64,000 bases of DNA from Bacteroides faecis MAJ27. GTDB taxonomy: Bacteria > Bacteroidota > Bacteroidia > Bacteroidales > Bacteroidaceae. The DNA is taken from assembly GCF_900106755.1 (NCBI RefSeq), contig NZ_FNNN01000003.1, positions 124,001 to 188,000 on the forward strand, written 5' to 3'. The position numbers and the translations under genes were made by a program. This document shows, piece by piece, positions 1-8,985 of this stretch; the stretch's first letter is position 1; the number at the start of each line of letters is the position of its first letter. The notes under the pieces are model-generated. The model saw nothing but the letters and a program-made list of their open reading frames with translations, did no database searches and was not told the origin of the DNA.

Positions 1-1277
1 TCATCGGTATTAGGCCGATCCAACACAATATCCATATATCCCAGTCCTGTTTTCGCATCATACCTGATTCTGAAGTCATCGTTAGGAGCATAGTTTTGAG
101 AAGACAAGGCATTAAATATATTATTCGTCACTTTTTCAGCACCATTCTCATCATATACCACATCCAACACTCTCACAACCGGCATATTTGACCAAAATGC
201 AATTCGTGCTCCATTGAAGTCTGTTATATTAACCTCAATATCAGACACATTCAAGACTCTGGTACCGGAAATCTCCCAGTCTTCTCCAATCTTATCCCAT
301 TCTGATGCCTTAATATTCACTTCCAAGGGCTCTTTGATGATACCAAGAAAATCAAGTTTTGTATTTATCGGAAGACTATAACTCACTGTCGGATCACTAG
401 CGGTCTTCAATTGAGTGGAGGGACTATAGTTATTCCCCATGCCTACTATAAGAGTCACTGCTTTACTCGCATCTCCCACTGTCTTCAACTCATTGGCAGG
501 CAGAATAATTCGATTCACTCCTTTTGCCCATGATCTGTCCGAAGCAGTTGGAGTCTCGTCCGAAAAATAACCGGCATCAGCTGCTTTAGTAAAAGTACGT
601 GTTACATTCCTTTCCACTTCACCTGTATAATTATTCGTAAGTGGCACCGCATTGGGAATATTTTCCAATATAATTCCAGTAAAGGTAGCTTCCAGATTAT
701 CTTCAGCCTCCAACACAACATCCAAGCGGACGGCTAACCTGTCAAGTCCCAATTGCAGCACATTAACAACCGCGCCACCATTTACCTGAGCTCCCTGACC
801 ATTGGGCAATACAGTTATATTCTTAATTTCCTGTATCATTGGAATAATCAAATCAGACGAAAAATATCTCTCCGGATATGCAATATCGTTTAAATCTTCA
901 TATTTAGTTATTCCATCCAACTGATCTATAATAAGTGTATTCGCCGGTTCATTCGCCAAAAAAACAAAATCATAACTATCCGGATTAATAGGATGTTGTA
1001 TAATATCACCATTCGCAGCATTATAGCGAACGTTAGACACACAGTTTTCAGTAACCTTATCAAAAGCCAGAATACGGAGAGTTTCAATAACATAATCATC
1101 AGGAGTTGTTCCCGGATGTATACCAACCTTGGCTCCAATCCCTCTGATGGATATATATGAGCTTTTAATCTTATCATCGTTATCAATGAAAGTCTCATCT
1201 ATACAAGATGAAATAATCAGCAATAACAGGAAAATAATCGGCCCTCTATTGTATATGTTATGTTTAATCTCTCTCAT
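1..1277 (-). CDS. Fimbrillin-family (FimA/Mfa-like) lipoprotein, 3' end cut by window
   Basis: The reading frame is open from the ATG at 1277-1275 to the left window edge (about 425 codons, no stop), so the C-terminus is missing. The N-terminus has a lipoprotein signal: a basic start, a run of Leu/Ile, then ISSC with the lipid-accepting Cys at about residue 25. Residues 60-130 contain the pattern usual for Bacteroidales fimbrillins (a strand reading like LRILAFDK, then CVSN, later FVFLANEP). By family knowledge these proteins are exported as lipoproteins and assemble into fimbriae or tip structures on the cell surface. No neighbouring fimbrial genes are visible; they may lie beyond the edge. 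Family assignment is by pattern recognition; which subunit it is remains open. Confidence 0.7.
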   Translation of the reverse strand, partial: MREIKHNIYNRGPIIFLLLLIISSCIDETFIDNDDKIKSSYISIRGIGAKVGIHPGTTPDDYVIETLRILAFDKVTENCVSNVRYNAANGDIIQHPINPDSYDFVFLANEPANTLIIDQLDGITKYEDLNDIAYPERYFSSDLIIPMIQEIKNITVLPNGQGAQVNGGAVVNVLQLGLDRLAVRLDVVLEAEDNLEATFTGIILENIPNAVPLTNNYTGEVERNVTRTFTKAADAGYFSDETPTASDRSWAKGVNRIILPANELKTVGDASKAVTLIVGMGNNYSPSTQLKTASDPTVSYSLPINTKLDFLGIIKEPLEVNIKASEWDKIGEDWEISGTRVLNVSDIEVNITDFNGARIAFWSNMPVVRVLDVVYDENGAEKVTNNIFNALSSQNYAPNDDFRIRYDAKTGLGYMDIVLDRPNTD

Positions 1278-1552
1278 TAAATAGTTGTATTTATTAGACA
1301 CGCAAAAAACGTTTTAATCAGATATTGCAAATGTCGGTATATTGCATGAGATAAGGAATTTCATCCATTTCTCATACTGACAATGAAAGTTTAAATAAAA
1401 GACTAAAAATGCAGGAGAACTCCAATGCGCTTACGAATAATGAAAGGCAATAAGGATCAAATCTTTATTTTGCATTATTCGAATATAAAAAATCCAAAAG
1501 TTACGGCATTCGAAACTTTTGAAGTGAATTATTATAAATAAAATCCATATTA
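1278..1552. other. AT-rich intergenic region
   Basis: Between the fimbrillin start and the terminator of the IbrB-like gene. It must hold the fimbrillin promoter (minus strand), but I found no exact TAnnTTTG box and no gene. Confidence 0.5.
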
Positions 1553-1589
1553 AAAAAGGCCCCTGAATGAAATCATCCAAGGGCCTTTT
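1553..1589 (-). terminator. Intrinsic terminator after the IbrB-like gene
   Basis: The arms AAAAGGCCC and GGGCCTTTT form a GC-rich stem about 27 bases beyond the minus-strand stop at 1616. Read on the minus strand it is followed by a T run. Confidence 0.8.
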
Positions 1590-1615
1590 CAAGCTTTATT
1601 CTGAGTTGATAACGT

Positions 1616-2158
1616 CTACAGCGTTTTCCGTTCCATCTCCGTAGGTGCCACCTCATCCGGGATACTGAACTCCCGATTGGCAAATAGATCCGCAAGTCCC
1701 GAAATCTGCTTCAGACGCAACAGTTCATCCCGGTCCATACCAATGTTCTTCATGATCCACTGATCAGACATTCCGGCTCTGTCCAGTTCTGCCACAATAT
1801 TACACATCAGTTCGATATTATGCATTCCACGGGCACGGTTATGCCGGATAGTGGAACTCATTCGGTTCGACAAATCCTTGTCGATCACCACAATCGGAAG
1901 CAAACCGTTTTCACGTTTATAAATACGTTTCGAGGTTTTCAGCACCGTATACCGGTGATAACCATCCACCAGGATATAGTTGTCTTCCTCTTTATTATAA
2001 TAACACACACAAGGCATCGTAAAGCCGTCCTCCCAAATCGAAAGTTCCAGCAACTTCATTTCGGGCGGAGCTACGACATTCGGATTGTAATCGTTCGCAT
2101 ACACTTTTTCTACAGGTACTGCTTTTACCTCGTAGACCGGGCTTTTATCTACACTCAT
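1616..2158 (-). CDS. ParB/Srx-fold nuclease-domain protein, IbrB-like
   Basis: 180 aa. Residues ~10-115 form a ParB/sulfiredoxin-like domain. DGYHR at 65-69 matches the ParB signature DGxHR, and RHNRARG at 105-111 resembles the ParB ENxxR box. The C-terminal part looks helical and HTH-like (WIMKNIGMDRDELLRLKQ). The ATG overlaps the stop of the upstream PAPS-reductase-like gene by four bases, so the two are translationally coupled. The pair matches the IbrA/IbrB arrangement known from E. coli, where the two genes act as regulators of prophage-borne eib genes. The biochemical role is not established. A DNA-modification or defence role is only an inference from the ParB plus PAPS-reductase-fold pairing. 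Confidence 0.75.
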   Translation of the reverse strand: MSVDKSPVYEVKAVPVEKVYANDYNPNVVAPPEMKLLELSIWEDGFTMPCVCYYNKEEDNYILVDGYHRYTVLKTSKRIYKRENGLLPIVVIDKDLSNRMSSTIRHNRARGMHNIELMCNIVAELDRAGMSDQWIMKNIGMDRDELLRLKQISGLADLFANREFSIPDEVAPTEMERKTL

Positions 2159-3459
2159 GATACTATAATTCTATATTGTTCCATTACTTGACTTCTTTTA
2201 CTCATCTCTTCCTTTGTCGGCGAGAATCCCATGTATTTGCAGGCATGATCATTCTTGAGGATACAAACACACATACGCTTGTAAGTAGGTATCTCCCTGA
2301 ACTCCGGAATATCAATATCATCCTGATACTCCATGCGTACAGGTTTCTTATACGTTTTATAGTTACTGTTATCCATCACGATAATCGGCACTTTGGCATC
2401 AATTAATTTTTGGATGGTTGCATCGCTCAGACATCCACCTTTAGTCCGCCAGAAATGTACGCTGACAGACAGTTTTCGCAGATAATTCTTGCGTGCCCGT
2501 TCCGGCAAGGTAGACAACAGGAAATACATGAACTCGCGCCAGGTATAGCCTTCGGGCAGTTTCACCGACTGCCAGCCCATCGCATGTGTGCCGCCGTACA
2601 TACCGGTGAAGTTCACTCCATTCACCCTTCCTATCATCTTTCCCCATGTGTTGGGGTCGAGTACCCGATAGAGGGCCAGACTCTCCTGTGCTTCATTAAT
2701 GAACGGGCTCGCCACCCGCTGACGTTCCAGGTTCACTCCCGCACGATAATAAAGGTCATACAGGATGTTATAGTCCCATTGGAATTTCCCGTTCGCCGTC
2801 CATACATCCGTCGTTTTCCAGTCAAAAATGGGATATGCATTGTAGATGTCATTTCCCACCTTTGAGGTCCATTTATATTTATGATACATTTGAAATTTAC
2901 GGCTCATGTAGATACAGCGCCAGCGGTTAAAGCTTTCCTGTGTACGGATACCGATCAGGCAGCAAGTGCGCACCGCATCCTTCTTCTGATGTATCCATTG
3001 TGCAAAGCGCATCTGGAATTCATAATCCCACATGGTAGTATTGTAAAAAGGGAAATCCTCTTTCTTCATAGCCTTTTTAGGCATGGAGCGCACCCATATA
3101 TCCTTTTTATTATCTTCCCAAGGTCGCCAGAAAGACTGGTACATGGACGTACAGGTAGATACCCGGAAAGGAACGCATACCCGGTATACATCCACAATGT
3201 CTTTATTTGCTTCCAGTATTCTGTCCACATAGTCGATGGTCATCTTGTATTGGATTTCATAATCCATGTGAAATACCCCCAAACGTATTTTCAGATTATT
3301 CCGCCTGATATAGTCGATACACATATTGAGCAGTACCCCACTATCTTTCCCTCCCGAGAAAGATACATAAATATTATCAAACTCGTTAAATATTACTTTC
3401 AGTCGTTCTTGTGCTAATTCATATACATTTTTTGTTCCTGTGATTGTTTTTTTTCCCAT
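2155..3459 (-). CDS. Phosphoadenosine phosphosulfate reductase-fold protein with DUF3440, IbrA-like
   Basis: 434 aa. The N-terminal PP-loop SGGKDS (35-40) is the ATP-pyrophosphatase signature of the PAPS-reductase superfamily, also seen in the DndC phosphorothioation protein. The C-terminal half fits DUF3440 and ends with a Cys cluster (MCVCILKNDHAC). The length is typical of IbrA-type proteins and much longer than sulfate-assimilation CysH (~240 aa), and there are no sulfate-assimilation genes nearby. It sits as the middle gene of three: a 3-bp gap to the GNAT-like gene upstream and a 4-bp overlap with the ParB-like gene downstream. Function is unknown; an adenylating or sulfur-transfer reaction is the reasonable inference from the fold. 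Confidence 0.8.
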   Translation of the reverse strand: MGKKTITGTKNVYELAQERLKVIFNEFDNIYVSFSGGKDSGVLLNMCIDYIRRNNLKIRLGVFHMDYEIQYKMTIDYVDRILEANKDIVDVYRVCVPFRVSTCTSMYQSFWRPWEDNKKDIWVRSMPKKAMKKEDFPFYNTTMWDYEFQMRFAQWIHQKKDAVRTCCLIGIRTQESFNRWRCIYMSRKFQMYHKYKWTSKVGNDIYNAYPIFDWKTTDVWTANGKFQWDYNILYDLYYRAGVNLERQRVASPFINEAQESLALYRVLDPNTWGKMIGRVNGVNFTGMYGGTHAMGWQSVKLPEGYTWREFMYFLLSTLPERARKNYLRKLSVSVHFWRTKGGCLSDATIQKLIDAKVPIIVMDNSNYKTYKKPVRMEYQDDIDIPEFREIPTYKRMCVCILKNDHACKYMGFSPTKEEMSKRSQVMEQYRIIVS

Positions 3460-3462
3460 AAT

Positions 3463-3870
3463 TCATCTGTTCATTTTTACATAGCGTGTCCACTTTTTGT
3501 CCATAGACGTAAACTCGAATTTCTCAAAAGTTTCCTGATCCTGTATCAGCGTGACAGAATCAAGCGTCCACCCTTCAGGTATGAATGCCGTGACTATAGA
3601 AGATAGCAGAAGCGACAAGATATCTTTTCTTTGCTCGTCCACTGCAGCTACATAATAATTATTAATGACAGCCTTCTTTCCGCTTTTTTGTTCAATCGGA
3701 ACGAAACCCACCACTTCTCTATTGTCAATCGCAATGTACCAAACGAAATCCTCGTTTGTTTTGAACGGATAGTTATTATTTGCACGTATTACATCCGGAT
3801 CCATTACTAGAGGCGCCAAAAGCTGATATAAATGTTTGTCTTTTCCTTTTAATTGTATTACCTGTATCAT
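3463..3870 (-). CDS. Small GNAT-like protein, first gene of the ibrAB-like operon
   Basis: 135 aa from the ATG at 3870, which begins MIQVIQLKG. The pattern (a strand reading WYIAIDNREVVGFVPI, then NNYYVAAVDEQRKDI, and a C-terminal strand pair ending RYVKM) resembles a compact acyl-CoA N-acyltransferase fold, though the acetyl-CoA loop is weak. An upstream in-frame ATG (3933) is less likely because two -7-like boxes (3877-3884, 3891-3898) lie between the two starts. It is followed after 3 bp by the IbrA-like gene, so it is probably part of the same functional unit. The substrate is not predictable. Confidence 0.5.
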   Translation of the reverse strand: MIQVIQLKGKDKHLYQLLAPLVMDPDVIRANNNYPFKTNEDFVWYIAIDNREVVGFVPIEQKSGKKAVINNYYVAAVDEQRKDILSLLLSSIVTAFIPEGWTLDSVTLIQDQETFEKFEFTSMDKKWTRYVKMNR

Positions 3871-3876
3871 AGCATT

Positions 3877-3884
3877 CAAAAATA
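3877..3884 (-). promoter_or_regulatory. -7 box of the ibrAB-like operon
   Basis: CAAAAATA on the plus strand reads TATTTTTG on the minus strand and matches TAnnTTTG exactly. A second identical match lies at 3891-3898. The near one is 6 nt from the start codon. Confidence 0.45.
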
Positions 3885-4253
3885 GACATACAAAAATAGA
3901 TAAAAAATTTCGCTTGTCGGCACAAATCTGCATAAAACATTTATTAATGAGCGATTATTTTTCATGTTCAGCATTACTTCACTCTGACCTGTCTCACTTT
4001 TATCCATACCGCAAACTATGCAATCCATCTAGTTTAAGTCACGACCAAGTTGAATGGAAATAGCATGCTCATTCATACATAGCCCGTTTTATCTTTGTGG
4101 AATCCGTTTTTTTCCATTTCATCAGCTCAATGATTTCATTATTTTTCAAGTCCTTTTCTATGTCATACACAATCTATTTTTTATTAATGATTTTATTTTA
4201 ATCCTATTCTTGTACTAATGAATAAAGATTATTTTTTCAATCCGGTTTCATTA
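3885..4253. other. AT-rich intergenic region inside the tRNA-Asp island
   Basis: No gene of convincing quality. A plus-strand TATCTTTG box (4090-4097) has no plausible gene behind it. Composition is AT-rich, as in decayed accessory DNA. Confidence 0.4.
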
Positions 4254-4685
4254 TCATTCATGTATCAGCACCATTTCCCCTTCTCCTACCACTTCATTCG
4301 TGTGCCGGTTCACTTTCATAAGGCAGATATTATAATCATTTCTTATTGCCTCTTCTATGATATTGATCACCGCCTCCTGCCTCACTTTTATCTGCCTGTT
4401 TTCAAACAGAAGAGCCGGAAAAAGCGCATAGCTTCCTACCTTTTTATCTCTTCCGTGCACCATCGCGTTCACCAGGTTCAATCCACAATGCATTTCAAAG
4501 GCTACATTACGATCTGTTATACGCTCCTCGTTTTCTACCGGCACACTGCGCTTGATCACAATCTCCGCTTTCCGCTTATCAACGGTGATACGCATACAGA
4601 CGGGAGCCTCCCCGTTTTTCAGCAGCTTCTGCCGCTTGATGTAAAACAACACACAGAGTGTACTACGTCTTTTTTCAATTCCCAT
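4254..4685 (-). pseudogene. Integrase stub: arm-DNA-binding domain of a Bacteroides tyrosine recombinase
   Basis: 143 aa. Residues ~6-55 (RRSTLCVLFYIKRQKLLKNG, then APVCMRITVDKR) match the N-terminal arm-binding domain of Bacteroidales tyrosine recombinases, which start RSTFKVLFYLKK and continue NGxxPVMxRITV. Such recombinases run to about 400 aa. Here the rest does not continue as a core-binding or catalytic domain, and no R-H-R-Y set is present. I read it as a truncated or recombined integrase remnant. It points away from, and lies 240 bp from, the 3' end of tRNA-Asp, the usual place for an island integrase. It could still be expressed: a TAACTTTG box lies 22 nt upstream. Confidence 0.55.
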
Positions 4686-4707
4686 ACTTCTTGCATTTTT
4701 AGTGGTA

Positions 4708-4715
4708 CAAAGTTA
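4708..4715 (-). promoter_or_regulatory. -7 box before the integrase stub
   Basis: CAAAGTTA reads TAACTTTG on the minus strand, 22 nt before the ATG at 4685. Confidence 0.45.
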
Positions 4716-4867
4716 AATCGTATTGTTCCAAATCAGACTATGCAGAATATTGAGAATCAGCGAAAACAAATCTTAATCGTTGAATTTTTCCCCGGAAAGT
4801 CCAACAGATAAGCCAGTGCCAACTACGCTATTCCGCTGCTTTTGGGTGGGGGGTATTGGATAAAAAG

Positions 4868-4904
4868 AAAAGTCCTAAAGCATTGTACTTCAGGACTTTT
4901 CTTT
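4868..4904. terminator. Terminator after tRNA-Asp
   Basis: The arms AAAAGTCCT and AGGACTTTT are separated by a ~15-base loop, with T runs on both strands. It lies 20 bases past the 3' end of the minus-strand tRNA. Confidence 0.7.
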
Positions 4905-4923
4905 ATTTTGTTTCATAAGAAAG

Positions 4924-4997
4924 CGGTGCGTACGGGACTCGAACCCGTGACCCCATGCGTGACAGGCATGTATTCTAACCAACTGAACTAACGCACC
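4924..4997 (-). tRNA. tRNA-Asp (GTC)
   Basis: The minus-strand reading gives acceptor arms GGTGCGT and ACGCACC, a D-arm with AGTTCAGTTGGTTAGA, the anticodon arm CATGC-CTGTCAC-GCATG with anticodon GTC, and a TΨC arm with GGTTCGAGTCC. The 3' CCA is not encoded. An exact TACCTTTG box lies 43 nt upstream and a hairpin terminator follows. The 3' end faces the integrase stub and accessory genes, consistent with use as an integration site. Confidence 0.95.
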
Positions 4998-5039
4998 AAA
5001 ATTTCTTTTAATAATCCGCATCTCTCTCGATTGCGGATG

Positions 5040-5047
5040 CAAAGGTA
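5040..5047 (-). promoter_or_regulatory. -7 box of tRNA-Asp
   Basis: CAAAGGTA reads TACCTTTG on the minus strand, the commonest form of the Bacteroides -7 box. Confidence 0.7.
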
Positions 5048-5120
5048 GACATTTTTTTGAAACCTACAATAGGATGAGTATCTTTTTTCTGAAAAAGTGT
5101 ATTTATTAAGAATTATCATG

Positions 5121-5128
5121 TACATTTG
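5121..5128 (+). promoter_or_regulatory. -7 box of the aminotransferase gene
   Basis: TACATTTG, an exact TAnnTTTG match, 27 nt before the start codon. Confidence 0.65.
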
Positions 5129-5155
5129 CAAGCATTACAATAAATAGAAAATAGA

Positions 5156-6472
5156 ATGAAAAATACACCAATCGAACGAAATGTGATTGACGAAACGATC
5201 AATGAGTTTCAAATTGTCGACTTTTCAAAGGCTACTATCCGTGAAGTGAAAGCTATCGCTTCGAAAGCGGAAGCAACATCAGGCGTTGAATTTATCAAAA
5301 TGGAAATGGGTGTTCCGGGGCTGCCGGCTTCCGCTGTGGGAGTGAAAGCGGAAATCGAAGCATTGCAGAACGGAATTGCAAGTCTGTATCCCGACATCAA
5401 CGGACTGCCGGAACTGAAAAAAGAAGCGTCCAACTTTATCAAGGCATTTATCAATGTAGATTTAAGTCCGGAAGGTTGTGTGCCCGTCACCGGTTCTATG
5501 CAGGGAACATTCGCTTCATTCCTGACTTGCAGCCAGTGCGACGAAAAGAAAGACACGATCCTGTTTATCGATCCGGGATTTCCGGTGCAGAAACAGCAGC
5601 TGGTAGTGATGGGACAAAAGTATGAAACATTCGATGTGTACGACTACCGTGGCGACAAACTGAAAGAAAAGCTAGAAAGCTATCTGGAAAAAGGAAATAT
5701 ATCGGCTATTATTTATTCGAATCCCAATAATCCGAGCTGGATTTGCCTGAAAGACGAAGAGCTGCGCATTATCGGTGAACTTGCTACCCGATATGACGTA
5801 ATCGTGCTGGAAGATCTGGCATACTTTGCGATGGATTTCCGTCAGGACCTGAGCACTCCTTATCAAGCTCCGTTCCAACCTTCAGTAGCTCACTACACAG
5901 ATAATTACGTATTGCTGATTTCCGGTTCCAAAGCCTTCAGCTATGCTGGGCAACGTATCGGTGTGAGCTGCATCTCCGATAAGTTGTATCACCGCAGTTA
6001 TCCCGGACTGACCAAACGTTATGGCGGGGGAACATTCGGTACGGTCTTTATCCACCGCGTACTCTATGCGCTTTCTTCCGGAACAAGCCATTCGGCACAG
6101 TTTGCTATGGCTGCCATGCTGAAAGCTGCCAATGAAGGTCAATACAACTTCCTCAACGAAGTAAAAGTATATGGCGACAGGGCGCAAAGGTTAAAGGAAA
6201 TTTTCCTCCGTCACGGATTTTACCTGGTATATGACAACGATTTGGGTGATCCGATTGCCGACGGATTCTACTTCACTATCGGCTATCCTGGAATGACAAG
6301 CGGCGAACTAGCCAAAGAACTGATGTACTACGGAGTGAGTGCCATTTCACTGGTCACCACCGGAAGCCATCAAGAAGGATTGCGCGCATGTACCTCTTTT
6401 ATTAAGGATCATCAGTACGCTCAGCTTGACGAAAGGATGAAATTGTTTGCCCAACATCACCCGATTGGCTGA
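5156..6472 (+). CDS. PLP-dependent class I/II aminotransferase
   Basis: 438 aa, full length for fold-type I aminotransferases. The Schiff-base Lys is K259 in SGSKAFSYAGQR; the NPNNP motif (189-193) and EDLAYF (219-224) bind pyridoxal phosphate, and the final Arg-containing region (EGLRACTSF) would hold the substrate carboxylate. The protein is cytosolic with no signal peptide. It has its own promoter box and stands alone between the tRNA and yqgE, so context does not tell which amino acid it uses. Members of this subgroup are usually annotated only as pyridoxal-phosphate-dependent aminotransferases. The family is sure; the substrate is unknown. Confidence 0.9.
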   Translation: MKNTPIERNVIDETINEFQIVDFSKATIREVKAIASKAEATSGVEFIKMEMGVPGLPASAVGVKAEIEALQNGIASLYPDINGLPELKKEASNFIKAFINVDLSPEGCVPVTGSMQGTFASFLTCSQCDEKKDTILFIDPGFPVQKQQLVVMGQKYETFDVYDYRGDKLKEKLESYLEKGNISAIIYSNPNNPSWICLKDEELRIIGELATRYDVIVLEDLAYFAMDFRQDLSTPYQAPFQPSVAHYTDNYVLLISGSKAFSYAGQRIGVSCISDKLYHRSYPGLTKRYGGGTFGTVFIHRVLYALSSGTSHSAQFAMAAMLKAANEGQYNFLNEVKVYGDRAQRLKEIFLRHGFYLVYDNDLGDPIADGFYFTIGYPGMTSGELAKELMYYGVSAISLVTTGSHQEGLRACTSFIKDHQYAQLDERMKLFAQHHPIG

Positions 6473-6620
6473 CAGCCGAATGACAGATTTTCCCGGATAT
6501 TCATATTCACATCAGGTGACAGATTCATAAAAGCTGCTCTTAAAACAAAAAAAATGGGAAAGTATGGCTATTATTCCATTTATTTTCTTATATTAGTGGC
6601 ACGAATATCAATCTGATGGC

Positions 6621-7211
6621 ATGGATATAGACTCTGACATATTTAAAATTCAATCAAATAATGTATTGCCATCACGAGGAAAGATTCTCATCTCCGAGCC
6701 TTTCCTTCGTGATGCCACATTCGGCAGGTCCGTAATTCTGCTTATCGATCATACTGATGAAGGCACGATGGGGCTGATTATCAACAAGCCATTACCGATA
6801 TTCGTCAATGACATTATCAAAGAGTTCAAATATATCAACGACATACCCTTATACAAAGGTGGCCCCGTTGCCACAGATACCCTGTTCTACCTTCATACCT
6901 TGGCAAATATCTCCGGCGCAATACCCGTCAGCAAAGGTCTGTATCTGAACGGAGACTTTGATGAGATAAAGAAATACATCCTGCAAGGCAATAAAGTAGA
7001 TCAGCACATCCGCTTCTTCCTGGGATACTGCGGCTGGGAAGGCGAACAACTGAATGACGAGCTCAAAGAGAACACATGGCTCGTCTCTAAAGAAGATAAG
7101 GACTACCTGATGAACAGTGACACCAAGGATATGTGGAAAGAAGCCTTGGAAAAACTGGGCAGCAAGTATGAAGCCTGGTCCCGCTTTCCACGAGTGCCGA
7201 CTTTCAATTAA
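6621..7211 (+). CDS. YqgE/AlgH family protein (UPF0301)
   Basis: 196 aa. It shows the family core: an N-terminal [20 protein letters not shown], then [10 protein letters not shown] and [15 protein letters not shown], followed by [15 protein letters not shown]. All are hallmarks of the DUF179/YqgE fold, and length is normal. The molecular function is not firmly known; in Pseudomonas the homologue AlgH affects alginate and other regulation. The gene is transcribed alone and its stop overlaps the stop of the convergent acetyltransferase gene by four bases, so no terminator separates them. Confidence 0.9.
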   Translation: MDIDSDIFKIQSNNVLPSRGKILISEPFLRDATFGRSVILLIDHTDEGTMGLIINKPLPIFVNDIIKEFKYINDIPLYKGGPVATDTLFYLHTLANISGAIPVSKGLYLNGDFDEIKKYILQGNKVDQHIRFFLGYCGWEGEQLNDELKENTWLVSKEDKDYLMNSDTKDMWKEALEKLGSKYEAWSRFPRVPTFN

Positions 7212-7747
7212 TGTTTCTTCGGATTCAGATACTGGAAAATAGCAGCATCTTTGTAACATCCCCCGACTTGCAACCAGTTCTTCAATAGTCCGCATTGAAC
7301 GAAGCCACATGAAGTAAACAGCTTCATGCAGATTTCATTGTCCGTAGCCACATGAGCATAAAGCTGAGTCAGCGACAAGAAATCAAAGGCATATTCACAC
7401 AACAACCGCAATGCATCCGAAGCATATCCCTGCTGACGGTCAGCCTTAGAAACGGCAATCCCTACCTCGCCACGAGCATGAAGAGGTACAAAATCAGTGA
7501 TATCAATCGTCCCCAGCACACGGTGATCAGACCTGCTTATTATCATCAGGCGTAACTGCTTGTCGGCGAATACGTCGCACTGTGAACCTTCTATATATTG
7601 CCGCAATACGTAGCGGGAATAAGGGACTGTAAAATTACTGATGTCCCACATGGAAGGATCGTTCTCCATCTCATACATGACATCCAGATCTTCCGGTTCT
7701 ACCGCCCGGAGATAGATGCGGTCGTTGTTCAAAAAAGACTGTTTCAT
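7208..7747 (-). CDS. GNAT acetyltransferase, RimJ/RimL type
   Basis: 179 aa. The start [22 protein letters not shown] and the acetyl-CoA segment with [10 protein letters not shown], then [21 protein letters not shown], are typical of the RimJ/RimL (Acetyltransf_3) branch that acetylates N-terminal residues, polyamines or antibiotics. It is cytosolic. It is the last gene of an operon with recR and a membrane protein (6 bp from the latter). The substrate cannot be inferred; the context only suggests housekeeping expression. Confidence 0.85.
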   Translation of the reverse strand: MKQSFLNNDRIYLRAVEPEDLDVMYEMENDPSMWDISNFTVPYSRYVLRQYIEGSQCDVFADKQLRLMIISRSDHRVLGTIDITDFVPLHARGEVGIAVSKADRQQGYASDALRLLCEYAFDFLSLTQLYAHVATDNEICMKLFTSCGFVQCGLLKNWLQVGGCYKDAAIFQYLNPKKH

Positions 7748-7753
7748 ACCGGC

Positions 7754-8203
7754 CTACTCTTTATTGATATGAAGTTCGTTACGAAGTCTTTTCTCGCTGG
7801 GCAGACAGAAAAGGGAAGCGGTCAGACCGATCAGCATACAGAGGTTTCCGGTGTTGCTGAGAGTCAGATAATAGCACAATACGTTGAGGATGATAGCCGC
7901 TTCGAGCAATCCGAGGCGTACCATGCTCCACTGCACATAACGTTTTAATGCAAGGGGAATGGTCATGTAGTCTATTTTCTTTTTCAGTACCAGGCTGAAT
8001 AGCTTCAATGCAAGCGGCACGCATAAAGCGGTCAGCAGAATGCCAATAGTCTCAAAATAATAGGTAGCCTGCACATTGTCAACCAAAGCTCCCACAGGAA
8101 GGAGGTCGAACTCCCCTGCCCCGAGCAAGAATGCGGGAAGCACCCAAAAGAAAACATAACTGATATTCAAGTTTCTCACTGCGCGTTTTATCTGTTCTTC
8201 CAT
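7754..8203 (-). CDS. Small integral membrane protein between recR and the acetyltransferase
   Basis: 149 aa with about four hydrophobic helices (around residues 13-30, 48-70, 95-115 and 115-132), short charged loops and a basic C-terminus. I recognise no family motif beyond a conserved Bacteroides hypothetical. It lies 36 bp after recR and 6 bp before the acetyltransferase gene, so it is co-transcribed with both. The function is unknown; a link to DNA repair is not implied by location alone. Confidence 0.7.
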   Translation of the reverse strand: MEEQIKRAVRNLNISYVFFWVLPAFLLGAGEFDLLPVGALVDNVQATYYFETIGILLTALCVPLALKLFSLVLKKKIDYMTIPLALKRYVQWSMVRLGLLEAAIILNVLCYYLTLSNTGNLCMLIGLTASLFCLPSEKRLRNELHINKE

Positions 8204-8239
8204 GTTAGTTACGATATTCGTTCAAATAATTAATTCAGG

Positions 8240-8857
8240 TTATACGGTTCCGGTAAAAAGAGTCCGGTTGACAATACTGCGTCCCAGGGTGATTTCATCG
8301 GCATATTCCAGTTCGTCGCCAACAGATATGCCACGTGCGATTACGCTCAGTCTGACTCCCATCTTCTCCAGTTTACGGTAGATATAGAAATTGGTGGTAT
8401 CTCCTTCCATCGTAGTGCTCAAAGCGAGGATGACCTCTTTGATCCCGCCTTCGGATACCCGCTGTACCAGACTCTCAATTTGCAGGTCACTCGGTCCTAC
8501 CCCGTCCATCGGAGAGATCACTCCGCCCAGTACGTGATAAAGTCCCCGATACTGCTGGGTAGCCTCTACCGCCATCACGTCGCGGATGTTCTCTACCACG
8601 CAGACAGTGGAAGCATCACGCTGCGGATTGGCACAAATCTGGCAAGTTTCAGTATCCGATATATTATGGCATACTCTACAATACTTCACTTCACGTTTCA
8701 GCGTAATAATGGAGTTGCCGAATGCCTCCACAGTGGCTTTATCCTGCCGGAGCAGATGTAATACAAGCCGCATCGCCGTCTTACGCCCGATGCCCGGAAG
8801 TTTGGAAAATTCGCCTACTGCTTTTTCGAGCAGGACGGAAGGATATTGTTGGTTCAT
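8240..8857 (-). CDS. recR: Recombination protein RecR
   Basis: 205 aa, standard length. A helix-hairpin-helix (LPGIGRKTA, 20-28) is followed by a C4 zinc finger (C60, C63, C72, C75) and a Toprim domain ([14 protein letters not shown], then [16 protein letters not shown]) and the C-terminal region with [20 protein letters not shown]. RecR acts with RecO/RecF to load RecA at single-strand gaps. It is the first gene of a three-gene minus-strand operon with a -7 box 36 nt upstream. Confidence 0.97.
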   Translation of the reverse strand: MNQQYPSVLLEKAVGEFSKLPGIGRKTAMRLVLHLLRQDKATVEAFGNSIITLKREVKYCRVCHNISDTETCQICANPQRDASTVCVVENIRDVMAVEATQQYRGLYHVLGGVISPMDGVGPSDLQIESLVQRVSEGGIKEVILALSTTMEGDTTNFYIYRKLEKMGVRLSVIARGISVGDELEYADEITLGRSIVNRTLFTGTV

Positions 8858-8892
8858 ATAGACTACAAATGAAATTCGATCTGTTTCGAGCG

Positions 8893-8900
8893 CAAAGATA
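8893..8900 (-). promoter_or_regulatory. -7 box of the recR operon
   Basis: CAAAGATA reads TATCTTTG on the minus strand, 36 nt before the recR ATG. Confidence 0.65.
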
Positions 8901-8985
8901 CGGATTATTGTTTTTTTATACCTATATCAAACGGAATTTGTCGATAAATAGTGCTATTTGATATATAAAAAGGAGCTAAAAGTGT

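Noticed and set aside
4218..4811. 197-aa plus-strand frame over the integrase stub
   Set aside because: No recognisable domain; the minus strand carries the arm-binding domain pattern and a promoter box.
1..4923. Second attachment site of the tRNA-Asp island
   Set aside because: No repeat of the tRNA 3' end is seen in the window; the other end would lie to the left, outside it.
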